Assembly (NCBI RefSeq): GCF_009935905.1
Contig: NZ_PREX01000003.1
Span: forward strand, 62,001 to 126,000
Source: Alkalibacterium sp. MB6
GTDB taxonomy: Bacteria; Bacillota; Bacilli; Lactobacillales; Carnobacteriaceae_A
Direction of reading: 5' to 3'
Length of the DNA stretch: 64,000 nt
Under the pieces are notes generated by a model. That model did no database searches. It was given only the letters and a program-made list of their open reading frames with translations, and had not been told where the DNA came from. Below, piece by piece: positions 7,399 through 16,801 of the stretch (position 1 is the first letter of the stretch; each line of letters starts with the position of its first letter). The position numbers and the translations under genes were made by a program.

Positions 7399-8589
7399 GT
7401 GGAAAGAGCAGTGGGTACAGTAGTAAGAGGCCTGAGAGGTCCTATTGTCAACGAAGGCGATCAATTAGTTGATATTATCGTGGATGTCGTATTGAATGCA
7501 GCCGAGTCAGAAGGGTATGATATCCAGGAAAAGGATATTATTGCTATTACTGAATCAGTGGTCGCGCGTGCACAAGGAAATTACGCCACACTAGATCATA
7601 TTGCTACAGACATAAAAGACAAGTTTAAAGGTGAGACAGTCGGCGTTATTTTTCCTATTTTGAGTCGAAATCGTTTTTCTAATTTATTAAGAGGGATTGC
7701 AAGAGGAACAAGCAAAGTTGTATTAATGCTGAGCTATCCTTCAGATGAAGTGGGTAACCACTTAGTATCCATTGATGAACTGGATGAGAAGGGGATTAAT
7801 CCATGGTCTGATGTCTTAACGGAAGACACATTCCGTGAGCATTTTGGTTATAAGGTGCATCCATTTACTGGGGTCGATTATATTGAGTATTACAAAGAGT
7901 TAGTTCAGAGTGAAGGTGCCGATGTTGAAGTCATTTTTTCAAATCAGGCAACATCCATTTTGTCCCACACAGAACATGTCTTGGCTTGTGACATTCATAG
8001 CCGGTTCCGCACCAAACGCTTATTAACCAAAGCTGGCGCAAAAACAGTATTAGGCTTGGATGATATTCTTTCTGAATCGATTGACGGCAGTGGCTTCAAC
8101 GCAAGCTATGGTCTTCTTGGTTCAAACAAAGCAACAGAAGAAACAGTTAAATTGTTCCCAGACGGCGCTCAACCCATCGTTGATGGTATTCAAGAAAAAG
8201 TGAAAGCTGCAACAGGGAAAACGATCGAAGTCATGATTTACGGAGACGGGGCATTTAAAGACCCTGTGGGACAAATTTGGGAGCTTGCTGACCCTGTCGT
8301 ATCACCCGCTTATACTAAGGGACTAGAAGGCACACCAAACGAAATTAAACTAAAATACTTGGCAGATAATAACTTCTCACATTTACGTGGGGATGAATTG
8401 AAAGCAGCCATTTCAGAGCACATTATGAATAAAGAAGATGATTTAGTAGGACAAATGGAATCACAAGGTACGACACCAAGACGCTTAACTGATTTAATCG
8501 GATCATTAGCCGACTTAACTTCAGGTAGTGGCGATAAAGGGACCCCATTTGTTTACATCCAAGGTTACTTCGATAACTTTACGAGTTAA
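7399..8589 (+). CDS. CofE-like coenzyme F420-0:L-glutamate ligase family protein
   Basis: A 396-aa protein matching the F420 gamma-glutamyl ligase (CofE) family. It has GDQLVDIIVDVV, DIIAITESVVARAQGNY near residues 45-62, IFPILSRNRFS near 85 and a C-terminal IYGDGAFKDPVG/IWELADPVVSPA segment. It is longer than archaeal CofE (about 250 aa), as is usual for the Firmicutes form. The start is GTG at 7399 with TAGGAG upstream. No F420 synthesis genes (cofC, cofD, cofGH) are in the window and Lactobacillales are not known to make F420, so it may attach glutamate to some other acceptor; the true substrate is unknown. It is a single-gene unit ended by a strong terminator. Confidence 0.85.
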   Translation: MERAVGTVVRGLRGPIVNEGDQLVDIIVDVVLNAAESEGYDIQEKDIIAITESVVARAQGNYATLDHIATDIKDKFKGETVGVIFPILSRNRFSNLLRGIARGTSKVVLMLSYPSDEVGNHLVSIDELDEKGINPWSDVLTEDTFREHFGYKVHPFTGVDYIEYYKELVQSEGADVEVIFSNQATSILSHTEHVLACDIHSRFRTKRLLTKAGAKTVLGLDDILSESIDGSGFNASYGLLGSNKATEETVKLFPDGAQPIVDGIQEKVKAATGKTIEVMIYGDGAFKDPVGQIWELADPVVSPAYTKGLEGTPNEIKLKYLADNNFSHLRGDELKAAISEHIMNKEDDLVGQMESQGTTPRRLTDLIGSLADLTSGSGDKGTPFVYIQGYFDNFTS

Positions 8590-8601
8590 ATCTATTGATA
8601 C

Positions 8602-8640
8602 AAAAGGACCTCACTTCCATATAGGGTGAGGTCCTTTTTT
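8602..8640. terminator. Bidirectional terminator
   Basis: Arms AAAAGGACCTCAC and GGTGAGGTCCTTTT form a 12-13 bp stem with a 10-base loop, with T-runs available on both strands. It serves the CofE-like gene and the convergent kinase gene. Confidence 0.92.
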
Positions 8641-8644
8641 CTGC

Positions 8645-9382
8645 TCATTTAATCAATCGGCCTTCTAAGGTCAAGTTATACGTTAGATCCGCTTCTACAG
8701 AATGAGACATCACTAACTCACCATTAACTCGGTCTGTTCGCTCATAATGCAACACTGCTTCTTCTTCAGAAGTCCCACCTCTTTGTTTCCTCTTTACTAA
8801 CCGATCTCTCACTGTCTCAACAGGCGCTTTTATCATAACAGATAGATCACACAGCTGATGCAGATCGTTCCATCCCTCTTTATCTAGTAATAAATAATTG
8901 CCTTCTACTAAAACAATATCGGCATCCACTTTTTGAGTGTCAGGCGAGACGTCATGTAGCATCCGGTCATATATAGGCCACTCTATCGTCTTTTGTGTTT
9001 TCAAAGCCTTAATATGACTGTGTAGACTTTGTAAATCAAAGGATTCAGGTATGCCTTTTAGTTTTCTTAGAAGTACCTTTTCCCCATTTCTTTCAATGTC
9101 ATGTTGGTCCAGATACTCATTTCTATGATGAAAGCCATCCATTGAGATAGCTTGGAACGTATACGGGTAGTCATTGTCCTTGTAAAGGTCTTCCAGAAAA
9201 AGAGATAGAGTCGTCTTACCTGCTCCGGGTGGGGCAGCTAAAAAAACAATCACTCGATTCTCTGTCTGACTTTTCAACTCAGTCAGCTGATTTAAAAGAG
9301 GCATGAATAAGTCAGTCACTTCTTCTTCAGTATAGCTTGCCTCTACTTGGTGCCCCGTCACCATATAAGTTTTTTTAATCAT
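8645..9382 (-). CDS. P-loop nucleoside/nucleotide kinase family protein
   Basis: A 245-aa protein with Walker A APPGAGKTT (50-58), SMDGFHH (a DGF/H substrate motif typical of the uridine kinase/pantothenate kinase superfamily), LVEGNYLLL (Walker B-like) and a C-terminal RDRLVKRKQRGG lid region. The resemblance is to YggC/FrcK-type nucleoside/nucleotide kinase family members; the phosphorylated substrate cannot be named. Its start overlaps the end of truA by 8 bp, so the two are probably co-transcribed. Confidence 0.8.
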   Translation of the reverse strand: MIKKTYMVTGHQVEASYTEEEVTDLFMPLLNQLTELKSQTENRVIVFLAAPPGAGKTTLSLFLEDLYKDNDYPYTFQAISMDGFHHRNEYLDQHDIERNGEKVLLRKLKGIPESFDLQSLHSHIKALKTQKTIEWPIYDRMLHDVSPDTQKVDADIVLVEGNYLLLDKEGWNDLHQLCDLSVMIKAPVETVRDRLVKRKQRGGTSEEEAVLHYERTDRVNGELVMSHSVEADLTYNLTLEGRLIK

Positions 9383-10172
9383 CTCTTACCCCTCCTTTAA
9401 CATAGCCAGGAATGTCTTTAACAGTGTAATAAACAGTCTCCATACATAATCCTGTAGGTGAGAGTGTCGGGCCAGCCGCTTCTCTGTCTACTGCCTTTAT
9501 AATATGTGGGATGTCTTCAGCCGGTCTTCTTCCATCTGCCACTTGAAGTAGCGTCCCCATCAAAATACGAATCATATTATACAAAAAGCCATTCCCCACA
9601 AAAGTAAAGACCCACTCATTGGTCTTCTCATTTAATTCGACTGATGTCTGATAAATCGTTCTAACTTTATCTTCTTTGTCAGAATGAGTGGAAGCAAAAC
9701 TTGTAAAGTCATGCGTACCCACTAAGTGAGCGAGTGCTCTTTCTACTGTCTCTTTTGTCATCGGGTAACGGTGATGATACGAGTAATGCCTTAAAAAGGG
9801 ATCACGGACCCGGTTATTATCAATACGGTAAGTGTATTTCTTCGCTTTTGCCAAATAACGAGCATGGAAGGTGTCATCCACCTCTTCAACATGGTTAATG
9901 GCTATTTCTTCTGTCAGCATCGTATGAAGACCAATCATCATACCTTGAGGATCAATATAAAAGGGGAAGTCAAAATGAATGACTTGACCTTTTGCATGAA
10001 CACCGGCATCTGTTCGTCCAGCTCCATGAATACGAATCGGTTTGCCCTTTGCTATTTTCGTTAGTGCTTTCTCTACTTCACCTTGAACCGTTCGAACATT
10101 CGGTTGAACTTGAAAGCCTGCAAAATTCGTTCCATCATAAGCGATGATTGCTTTATATCGTCTAGTCATCAT
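9375..10172 (-). CDS. truA: tRNA pseudouridine synthase A
   Basis: Isomerises U38-U40 in the tRNA anticodon stem-loop to pseudouridine. The catalytic Asp is in GAGRTDAGVHA, and the family motifs YDGTNFAGFQ near the N-terminus and FLYNMIRILMGTL near the C-terminus are present. The ATG at 10172 (or 10169) is preferred over an upstream ATG at 10208: AAAGGAC precedes it and the protein then begins with the usual MTRRYKAIIAYDG at about 265 aa. It follows ecfT at some distance, behind a terminator, as in the common rplQ-ecfA1-ecfA2-ecfT-truA order. Confidence 0.95.
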   Translation of the reverse strand: MMTRRYKAIIAYDGTNFAGFQVQPNVRTVQGEVEKALTKIAKGKPIRIHGAGRTDAGVHAKGQVIHFDFPFYIDPQGMMIGLHTMLTEEIAINHVEEVDDTFHARYLAKAKKYTYRIDNNRVRDPFLRHYSYHHRYPMTKETVERALAHLVGTHDFTSFASTHSDKEDKVRTIYQTSVELNEKTNEWVFTFVGNGFLYNMIRILMGTLLQVADGRRPAEDIPHIIKAVDREAAGPTLSPTGLCMETVYYTVKDIPGYVKGGVRDD

Positions 10173-10260
10173 ATTTTTCAGTCCTTTATTCAGTCTCCTG
10201 AGAGCCATCTCAGCTATGCTTCAATGTATGTATCATAACTTATCACCTTCTAAATATAAC

Positions 10261-10327
10261 AAAAAAAACACGACTAATCATCACTTCATGCTAGATAGCT
10301 GCGAATGTAATGATTAGTTGTGTTTTT
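10261..10327. terminator. Terminator after ecfT
   Basis: Arms ACACGACTAATCAT and ATGATTAGTTGTGT form a long stem with T-runs on both sides (8 A at 10261-10268 on the plus strand). It separates ecfT from truA. Confidence 0.88.
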
Positions 10328-10333
10328 ATTTAC

Positions 10334-11131
10334 TTACGTTCTTAAACTGATTAATAAAATAGATAGAACGACGAAAGCAATCATCACAACAGTGTCATTC
10401 TGTTGCCAGTTAAGCTGACGGTACTTGGTACGCCCTTCGCCACCTTTGTAGCCGCGTGCTTCCATGGCGGTAGCCAATTCTTCTGCGCGGTTAAAGGAGC
10501 TAACGAACAAAGGTATCAATAAGGGCACAATGGATTTCATCTGTTGGTAAATGTTTCCTTCACCAAAATCAATCCCACGTGCTCGTTGCGCATTCATTAT
10601 TTTCTCCGTTTCATCCATTAATGTCGGGACAAAACGCAAGGCAATTGACAGCATTAATGCAATTTCATGAACAGGTACTTTGATCGCATTCAAAGGTCTT
10701 AGCAAATACTCAATCGCATCGGTTAATGACAACGGCATCGTAGTCAAAGTCAAAATCGTCGACATGAAAATAATTAAAACGAAACGCATAAAGATAAAGA
10801 CACCATTTAACATGCCTTCTTGAGAAATAACAATGGGACCCATTCTAAACCAAATGGTCTGTCCACTTGTAAAGAGTACTTGTAAGATGACCGTGAAGAG
10901 AATGAGCCAGATGAGTGGCTTAATCCCGTTTATAAAAAAGCGCGAGTTGATTCCTGATAGTTTAACAGCCGTTAACACAAACACAGTCAGCGCCACATAC
11001 GTCAACCAGTTATTGGCCAAAAAGATGATGATAATAAACCAAATGGCTCCCATCAATTTTGCGCGTGGATCTAACCGGTGTATAAAGGATTGACCAGGTA
11101 TATATCGTCCAAAAATAAGTTTTTCCATCAT
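10334..11131 (-). CDS. ecfT: ECF transporter T component (energy-coupling, group II)
   Basis: A 265-aa integral membrane protein with N-terminal IPGQSFIHRLDPRAKL and the coupling motif ARGIDFG plus a second MEARGY (the two Ala-Arg-Gly motifs that contact the ATPases). It is the shared transmembrane subunit of the energy-coupling factor used by many vitamin S components. It overlaps ecfA2 by 4 bp. The yko system in this window has its own T subunit. Confidence 0.95.
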   Translation of the reverse strand: MMEKLIFGRYIPGQSFIHRLDPRAKLMGAIWFIIIIFLANNWLTYVALTVFVLTAVKLSGINSRFFINGIKPLIWLILFTVILQVLFTSGQTIWFRMGPIVISQEGMLNGVFIFMRFVLIIFMSTILTLTTMPLSLTDAIEYLLRPLNAIKVPVHEIALMLSIALRFVPTLMDETEKIMNAQRARGIDFGEGNIYQQMKSIVPLLIPLFVSSFNRAEELATAMEARGYKGGEGRTKYRQLNWQQNDTVVMIAFVVLSILLISLRT

Positions 11132-12003
11132 CGGTCATCACCCACTTTATTGCCAAGCTTTTCTACCATTTGAGCTGCTAACTCATCCGTCGTTAAAGGG
11201 AGCGGATCGAAGGTCCATTGAAGTTTTTCTTCGAGTTCGTGAGCAAAGCGAACCGTTGACGGTACGCCTAACTGCATACTAGATAACCAACCGGCTTCTT
11301 TAAAGAGTTCTCTAGGATTCCCTTCGCGTCTGACCGTTCCTTGTTCCAGAACTATCATGTGATCTGCATATTCTGCTACGTCATCCATCTGGTGCGTAAC
11401 CAGTACAATTGTTAGCCCTTGTTCTTTGTACAGCCTATAGAACATATCCATAATATCTTTTCTTCCTTGAGGATCCAACCCGGCTGTCGGCTCGTCTAAA
11501 ACCAAGACTTCAGGATTCATAGCTAACACGCCGGCAATCGCTACACGACGCATTTGTCCCCCTGATAAATCAAAAGGTGAGCGCTCTAAAAAGCTTTCAT
11601 CTAATCCCACTAAAGGCAGTAACTCTTTGGCTCGTTCAATCGCTTCCTCTTCAGACAAACCAAAGTTTTTTGGACCAAAGGCAATATCCTTACCAACGGT
11701 CTCTTCAAACAATTGGGCTTCAGGGAATTGAAAGACAATACCAACTCGTTTACGTAAGGTCTTTAATCCTTTATTTTCAGAATAGTTTGTAATGACCCGG
11801 TCACCAATGGTCACTTGGCCAGTGGTCGGTTTTTTTAAAGCATTCAAATGTTGAAGAACAGTCGATTTTCCACTGCCAGTGTGCCCGACTAGCGCAGTAA
11901 AAGACCCGCCTTTGATGGACAAGTTAATATCGTGTAAGGCTCTACTTTGAAAAGGAGTCCCTTGTTGGTAAGTGTACCCTACTTCTTCGAAACGTATGTC
12001 CAT
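11128..12003 (-). CDS. ecfA2: ECF transporter ATPase EcfA2
   Basis: A 291-aa ABC ATPase with Walker A GHTGSGKST, signature LSGGQMRRV and Walker B VLVLDEPTAGLD. It pairs with EcfA1 and EcfT to energise vitamin uptake through various S components. Its start overlaps the ecfA1 reading frame by 25 bp, implying translational coupling. The C-terminal extension after about residue 240 is normal for EcfA2. Confidence 0.95.
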   Translation of the reverse strand: MDIRFEEVGYTYQQGTPFQSRALHDINLSIKGGSFTALVGHTGSGKSTVLQHLNALKKPTTGQVTIGDRVITNYSENKGLKTLRKRVGIVFQFPEAQLFEETVGKDIAFGPKNFGLSEEEAIERAKELLPLVGLDESFLERSPFDLSGGQMRRVAIAGVLAMNPEVLVLDEPTAGLDPQGRKDIMDMFYRLYKEQGLTIVLVTHQMDDVAEYADHMIVLEQGTVRREGNPRELFKEAGWLSSMQLGVPSTVRFAHELEEKLQWTFDPLPLTTDELAAQMVEKLGNKVGDDR

Positions 12004-12818
12004 AACCAGTCCACCATCCCTTCTTCTGTAAGGTATTCAGCGGGCACATTCATGCCTTGTTTTTGAAGCGATGCTTTTAATCGTTCAGGGAATGGCAAAT
12101 CAAGTCCCATTTCAATCAGCTTTTCACCGTAGGAAAAAATACGCTCCGGTGTCCCTTCTTGAATCATCTGACCATCTCGCATAACTAATACACGATTGGC
12201 CTCAGCAGCTTCATCTATATCGTGAGTAATAGATAGAACCGATAAGTTCTCCTGCTCTTTCACTTCTTTTACTGTCCGCAGCACTTCTGCTCTCCCTTTA
12301 GGGTCGAGCATACTCGTCGCTTCGTCTAAAATCATAATGCGTGGTCTTAAAGCTACAATACCGGCAATAGCGACACGTTGTTTCTGTCCACCCGAGAGTC
12401 TTGCCGGTTCTCTATCAGCAAATTCCAACATATTTACTTTATCTAATGCTTCTCTGACACGTTCAATCATATCTTCTCGAGGTACACCTATGTTTTCCAG
12501 TCCAAAAGCGACATCATCCTGAACAGTTGACCCAACAAACTGGTTATCCGGATTCTGGAAAACCATACCGACCATTTCCCGAATAGACCAGACGTTTTTC
12601 TCATTCAATGGCATGCCACCAACAGTCACTGTTCCACTGTCTGGTTCAATTAGCCCATTAATGGTTTTGGCAAGAGTCGACTTACCTGAACCATTTGGAC
12701 CAATAATAGCGACCCACTCTCCTTGATTTATTGAAAAAGAAACACCCTTTAAAGCTGGACGTTGATCTTCATCGGTATACTGATACGTTATATTTTTGAC
12801 GTTAATAATTTCTGACAT
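11979..12818 (-). CDS. ecfA1: ECF transporter ATPase EcfA1
   Basis: A 279-aa ABC ATPase with Walker A GPNGSGKST, signature LSGGQKQRV and Walker B IMILDEATSMLD. It is the first gene of ecfA1-ecfA2-ecfT, located directly after the alpha (rplQ) ribosomal operon as in most Firmicutes. The 363-bp gap upstream holds the rplQ terminator region and a possible promoter for this operon. Confidence 0.95.
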   Translation of the reverse strand: MSEIINVKNITYQYTDEDQRPALKGVSFSINQGEWVAIIGPNGSGKSTLAKTINGLIEPDSGTVTVGGMPLNEKNVWSIREMVGMVFQNPDNQFVGSTVQDDVAFGLENIGVPREDMIERVREALDKVNMLEFADREPARLSGGQKQRVAIAGIVALRPRIMILDEATSMLDPKGRAEVLRTVKEVKEQENLSVLSITHDIDEAAEANRVLVMRDGQMIQEGTPERIFSYGEKLIEMGLDLPFPERLKASLQKQGMNVPAEYLTEEGMVDWLWTYVSKK

Positions 12819-13182
12819 AATCGTTACCTCGACTTCTCAATCTCAGAGTACAGGATTGGTCTTATTTTTAAGGTGTCTTGACACATAGTCAACATTACAA
12901 GATTACCAAAAACTTCCAATAATAACAATAGAAATTTCTCTTAGGTATACCTTATGACGATGAAGAATATGACTTGACGTGACAGGTTGTATTGCTTGGT
13001 TAAATCACTATGTATACAAAGAATACTTGACCGTAATAAAAAAACACTTAATGATATATGGCTTCTCCCGAGGTTTTCCCCGGGAGAAACTGAGCTAGAC
13101 ACTTGAGAACACTGTCTCATCATCATAACGCTCATCATACATCCAAAAAGTGATTTTGGTTGGTTATTAAAAGTTCACTCAA
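12819..13182. other. Intergenic region between rplQ and ecfA1
   Basis: No gene was found. On the minus strand the region holds a very stable GC-rich hairpin (13063-13088) followed some 20 bases later by a seven-T run, marking the end of the ribosomal operon. Closer to ecfA1 there is a weak promoter candidate (TTGGAA 12919-12914, TAATGT 12897-12892, 16-bp spacer). Confidence 0.6.
13063..13088 (-). terminator. Stable hairpin downstream of rplQ
   Basis: TTCTCCCGGGG and CCTCGGGAGAA form an 11-bp stem closed by AAAA. The T-run (13041-13035) is about 20 bases beyond the stem, so it may be an mRNA 3'-end stabiliser or processing site rather than a canonical terminator. Confidence 0.6.
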
Positions 13183-13596
13183 TTATTTAGCGTCTTCGCT
13201 ACTTGTATTTGCTTTTTCAACAAATTCCAAGATAGCCATTGGAGCTCCATCACCACGACGAGGTTCTGTTTTCAAGACACGAGTGTATCCACCGTTTCTC
13301 TCAGCAAAACGAGGTCCAAGGTCGTCGAATAACTTTTGTAGAACTGATTGTACTACGATTTCGTCTTCAGTTTCAGCTACTGTTGCTAGTTCATTACGAA
13401 CAAATTGAGCAGCTTGACGACGTGCATGCAAGTCTCCACGTTTTCCTAAAGTAACCATTTTATCTGCAATAGAAGATACTTCTTTTGCACGAGTTACAGT
13501 AGTCGTAATACGTTCATTGATAATCAAATCTGATGTCAAATCACGTAGTAGTGCTTTACGTTGGGAACTGTTACGTCCTAATTTACGATAAGCCAT
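13183..13596 (-). CDS. rplQ: Large ribosomal subunit protein bL17
   Basis: [20 protein letters not shown] is the standard bL17 start. At 137 aa it is somewhat longer than the roughly 120-127 aa usual in Bacilli, with an extra acidic/serine tail (ANTSSEDAK). It is the last gene of the alpha operon, after rpoA. Confidence 0.97.
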   Translation of the reverse strand: MAYRKLGRNSSQRKALLRDLTSDLIINERITTTVTRAKEVSSIADKMVTLGKRGDLHARRQAAQFVRNELATVAETEDEIVVQSVLQKLFDDLGPRFAERNGGYTRVLKTEPRRGDGAPMAILEFVEKANTSSEDAK

Positions 13597-13693
13597 TGCT
13601 CGAAATCCTCCCTTAACTACAAGATTGCATAACTGCTCATTTTAAAAAGCCAGTTAGTCATTCACGATTGCAGATGTATTAGCAATCGGTTCT

Positions 13694-14638
13694 TTACTCT
13701 TCTTCACGTAGACCTAAGTCTAGTTCATTAAGCTTTAATTTAACTTCTTCCAGTGATTTACGGCCCAAGTTACGAACTTTCATCATTTCTGGTTCAGTTT
13801 TATTAGTCAATTCTTGAACAGTGTTAATTCCGGCACGTTTCAAACAGTTGTAAGAACGAACAGATAGATCAAGCTCTTCGATAGTCATCTCAAGCATTTT
13901 TTCCATTTGTGTCTCTTCTTTTTCAACCATAATTTCCGCATCACGGGCTTGTTCTGTCAAGTTGACAAAAATGTTCAGGTGTTCAGTCATGATTTTCGCT
14001 GCTAAGCTCACACCATCTTCAGGAGCAATCGAGCCGTCAGTCCATACGTCAAGCGTTAACTTGTCGAACTGGTCTCTTTCTCCTACACGAGTATTTTCGA
14101 CGTGGTAATTCACACGGCTGATTGGGGTATAAATCGAATCAACCGGTAATACACCAATCGGCATATCATCGTGTTTGTTGTGTTCAGCGCGTACATAACC
14201 TCTGCCTTTTTGTGCTTCCATGCGGGCATGTAAATGTCCACCTTCAGACACTGTACAAATATATAAATCAGGGTTCATTAATTCAACATCGCTGTCATAA
14301 ATAATATCAGCAGCTGTTACAGTTGCTGGTCCCTCGATATCCAATTCAATGGTTTTTGTTTCATCAGAATACAATTTAAGTGCGAGTTTCTTTAAGTTTA
14401 AAATGATGGCAGTCACGTCTTCTACAACTCCATCGATCGCAGTGAATTCATGTAAAACGCCATCGATTTGTATATTTGTGACGGCAGCACCCGGCAAAGA
14501 TGATAATAAGATTCGACGTAGGGAGTTACCCAATGTAGTTCCGTATCCACGCTCAAGCGGTTCAACGACAAACTTGCCGAATTTCCCATCTTCACTGATC
14601 TCAACTGTTTCTATAACCGGCTTCTCAATTTCGATCAT
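13694..14638 (-). CDS. rpoA: DNA-directed RNA polymerase subunit alpha
   Basis: A 314-aa protein. The N-terminal domain (to about 230) contains the assembly motif [20 protein letters not shown], and the C-terminal domain (about 245-310) contains the DNA- and regulator-binding helix region [19 protein letters not shown] and [11 protein letters not shown]. It nucleates core RNA polymerase assembly and its C-terminal domain contacts UP elements. It lies between rpsK and rplQ, the standard place. Confidence 0.98.
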   Translation of the reverse strand: MIEIEKPVIETVEISEDGKFGKFVVEPLERGYGTTLGNSLRRILLSSLPGAAVTNIQIDGVLHEFTAIDGVVEDVTAIILNLKKLALKLYSDETKTIELDIEGPATVTAADIIYDSDVELMNPDLYICTVSEGGHLHARMEAQKGRGYVRAEHNKHDDMPIGVLPVDSIYTPISRVNYHVENTRVGERDQFDKLTLDVWTDGSIAPEDGVSLAAKIMTEHLNIFVNLTEQARDAEIMVEKEETQMEKMLEMTIEELDLSVRSYNCLKRAGINTVQELTNKTEPEMMKVRNLGRKSLEEVKLKLNELDLGLREEE

Positions 14639-14698
14639 CTAGTCCGTTTACCCCTTTCAAAACGTTTAGTCCACGCTATCCTAAAACGACATCTAAAA

Positions 14699-15094
14699 TT
14701 ATACGCGACGACGTTTTGGAGGACGGCATCCGTTGTGTGGTACCGGTGTTACGTCACGAATTGCAGTTACTTCAAGCCCTGTAGCTTGCAAAGAACGAAT
14801 TGCAGCTTCACGACCAGAACCAGGACCTTTTACAGTCACTTCAACCGATCTCATACCATTTTCCATACTTACTTTCGCAGCAGCTTCAGCAGCCATTTGA
14901 GCGGCAAAAGGAGTAGATTTACGAGAACCTCTGAATCCTAATGCACCAGCAGATGACCATGAAATTGCATTACCATTTACATCTGTGATCATAACGATTG
15001 TATTGTTAAATGTTGAGCGGATGTGTGCTACTCCTTGTTCAACATTTTTCTTCACTCTACGTTTACGATTACGAGCGGGTTTTTGTTTAGCCAT
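14699..15094 (-). CDS. rpsK: Small ribosomal subunit protein uS11
   Basis: A 131-aa protein with the uS11 core [31 protein letters not shown] and the basic C-terminus [11 protein letters not shown]. It forms part of the platform near the mRNA exit. It sits 29 bp after rpsM in the alpha operon. Confidence 0.98.
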   Translation of the reverse strand: MAKQKPARNRKRRVKKNVEQGVAHIRSTFNNTIVMITDVNGNAISWSSAGALGFRGSRKSTPFAAQMAAEAAAKVSMENGMRSVEVTVKGPGSGREAAIRSLQATGLEVTAIRDVTPVPHNGCRPPKRRRV

Positions 15095-15123
15095 TCTTGA
15101 TTTACCCTCCTAACTAACGGTGA

Positions 15124-15489
15124 TTATTTTTTACGACCTGCGATTGCAACAGCTCTACCTTTACGAGTACGAGCGTTGTTTTTAGTGTTTTGTCCACGTA
15201 CTGGCAATCCACGACGGTGACGAATGCCACGGTATGAACCAATTTCGATTAAACGTTTAACGTTTTGGTTGACTTCACGACGAAGATCTCCCTCAACTTT
15301 AAGTTTATCTACTTCAGCACGAATTGAGTCTAATTGATCATTTGTTAATTCACGTACACGGGTTTCTTCTGGAACACCGGCAGCAGCTAAAATCTGTTGA
15401 GCTGTCGTTTTACCAATTCCGTAAATATACGTTAGTGATATAACCACATGTTTATCACGTGGAACATCTACTCCTGCTATACGAGCCAT
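15124..15489 (-). CDS. rpsM: Small ribosomal subunit protein uS13
   Basis: A 121-aa protein starting [15 protein letters not shown], with [18 protein letters not shown] and a lysine/arginine-rich tail that reaches the P site. It contacts bL31/uL5 in the subunit bridge. It is preceded by a strong Shine-Dalgarno (AGGAGGTGC). Confidence 0.98.
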   Translation of the reverse strand: MARIAGVDVPRDKHVVISLTYIYGIGKTTAQQILAAAGVPEETRVRELTNDQLDSIRAEVDKLKVEGDLRREVNQNVKRLIEIGSYRGIRHRRGLPVRGQNTKNNARTRKGRAVAIAGRKK

Positions 15490-15510
15490 GTATGAGCACC
15501 TCCTATTAAA

Positions 15511-15624
15511 TTATCCTTGACGTTGTTTATGTTTAGGATTTTCGCAAATAACCATAACACGGCCGTTACGACGAATCACTTTACATTTGTCACATATTTT
15601 TTTGACTGATGGTCTTACTTTCAT
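15511..15624 (-). CDS. rpmJ: Large ribosomal subunit protein bL36
   Basis: A 37-codon gene with ATG at 15624 and TAA at 15511: [19 protein letters not shown] at the start, then [18 protein letters not shown]. The Cys-x2-Cys, Cys and His residues form the zinc-ribbon (C+) version. It lies between infA and rpsM, its usual position. Confidence 0.97.
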   Translation of the reverse strand: MKVRPSVKKICDKCKVIRRNGRVMVICENPKHKQRQG

Positions 15625-15660
15625 GAACTTTCCCTCCTTGAAGTCTTCGGAGTCCTAAGT

Positions 15661-15879
15661 TTATTTGAATCGATACGTAATGCGTCCACGAGTTAAATCA
15701 TATGGAGACATTTCAACCGTAACCTTATCCCCAGGCAGAATCCGGATGTAATTCATACGAATTTTGCCAGAAACGTGAGCTAGAATTTCGTGCCCATTTT
15801 CTAATTCAACTTTGAACATTGCATTAGGTAAAGTTTCTAGGACAGTTCCTTCGATCTCTATAACATCATCTTTTGCCAC
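15661..15879 (-). CDS. infA: Translation initiation factor IF-1
   Basis: A 72-aa OB-fold protein with [18 protein letters not shown] at the N-terminus and [16 protein letters not shown] and GRITYRFK at the C-terminus. It occupies the A site during initiation. The start is the GTG at 15879, which has AAAGGAGG about 9 bases upstream and gives the family's standard length. An in-frame ATG at 15918 would add 13 residues and lacks this support. Confidence 0.96.
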   Translation of the reverse strand: MAKDDVIEIEGTVLETLPNAMFKVELENGHEILAHVSGKIRMNYIRILPGDKVTVEMSPYDLTRGRITYRFK

Positions 15880-15924
15880 GCCTGGTTTCCTCCTTTGATA
15901 TTTCACTTCTGTACGCATAACGAT

Positions 15925-15948
15925 AAGTGAGATTAGTTAGTCTCACTT
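15925..15948 (-). other. Perfect 8-bp hairpin in the infA leader
   Basis: AAGTGAGA and TCTCACTT are separated by an 8-base loop, with no T-run following. It lies about 45 nt upstream of the infA start in the transcript from the promoter at 15992-16020, so it could be a ribosomal-protein binding or RNA-stability element. Confidence 0.6.
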
Positions 15949-15991
15949 TTCAGGGTTATATTATTAGAACATCATTTTTGACGCTCGTAAT

Positions 15992-16020
15992 ATTATACCA
16001 CGCGTACACAATCATTGCAA
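15992..16020 (-). promoter_or_regulatory. Strong sigma-A promoter ahead of infA
   Basis: On the minus strand TTGCAA (16020-16015), a 17-bp spacer and TATAAT (15997-15992). It gives infA-rpmJ-rpsM-rpsK-rpoA-rplQ a promoter independent of the S10/spc run. Confidence 0.8.
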
Positions 16021-16045
16021 GGATTCTTAAAAAACATCGGACTTC

Positions 16046-16690
16046 TTATTTTAGTATGTCCTTAATGTCCTCAAATACTTCTTTTGGATGTCTCTCTCCG
16101 TCTATTTCACGTACAAGTCCTTGCTCCCCGTAGTACTTAGCAAGTACTTCCGTTTGCTCTTCGTTGACGTTAATTCTGTTTTCAACTGTTTCTGGTTTGT
16201 CGTCTTCTCTTTGATAGAAGTCGTGCGCCCCACACTTATCACAAGTCCCTTCCACTTTTGGTGGATTGGTTACTTTGTGATAGGTTGCTCCACAGTTTGA
16301 ACACATGAATCGTCCAGTCAAACGCTCCATCAAAATCTCTTTAGGGACTTTAATGTACAACACATGGTGTAGTCTTCTATTAGAAGATGCCAATGCTTGT
16401 TGTAAAGCTCGAGCTTGATTCAATGTGCGTGGATAGCCGTCCAGTAAAAATCCTCTTTTTGCATCATCTTGCAGTAGACGTTCTTTAACAATGCCATTAG
16501 TGACTTCGTCAGGAACCAAATCTCCTGCGTCCATGTATGTCTTTGCTTGTAAGCCAAGCTCAGTTTTATTTTTCATAGCAGCTCGAAACATATCTCCAGT
16601 GGAAATATGCGGAATGTTGTATTGATCAGTGATACGGGCTGCTTGAGTCCCTTTCCCTGCTCCGGGAAGACCTAGTAAGATTAAATTCAT
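16046..16690 (-). CDS. adk: Adenylate kinase
   Basis: A 214-aa enzyme that interconverts ATP + AMP and 2 ADP. P-loop [10 protein letters not shown] at residues 7-16, AMP-binding DGYPRT, and an expanded lid with four zinc-ligand candidates (CSNCGATYH and CDKCGAHD), typical of Gram-positive adenylate kinases. It is located between secY and infA as in B. subtilis (map is absent here). Confidence 0.97.
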   Translation of the reverse strand: MNLILLGLPGAGKGTQAARITDQYNIPHISTGDMFRAAMKNKTELGLQAKTYMDAGDLVPDEVTNGIVKERLLQDDAKRGFLLDGYPRTLNQARALQQALASSNRRLHHVLYIKVPKEILMERLTGRFMCSNCGATYHKVTNPPKVEGTCDKCGAHDFYQREDDKPETVENRINVNEEQTEVLAKYYGEQGLVREIDGERHPKEVFEDIKDILK

Positions 16691-16801
16691 CTTGCTTCCT
16701 CCTTAAATTGTTCACCCTGTTTAGAATGGAAAAAAGATCGATTCACCCGACTGAATTCAGCTACTTTATGGGTAAATCGTCTTAATTCTAAAACAGCTCT
16801 T

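Noticed and set aside
10173-10208. A 12-residue N-terminal extension of TruA
   Set aside because: The upstream ATG lacks a ribosome binding site, whereas the ATG at 10172 has one and gives the normal family start.
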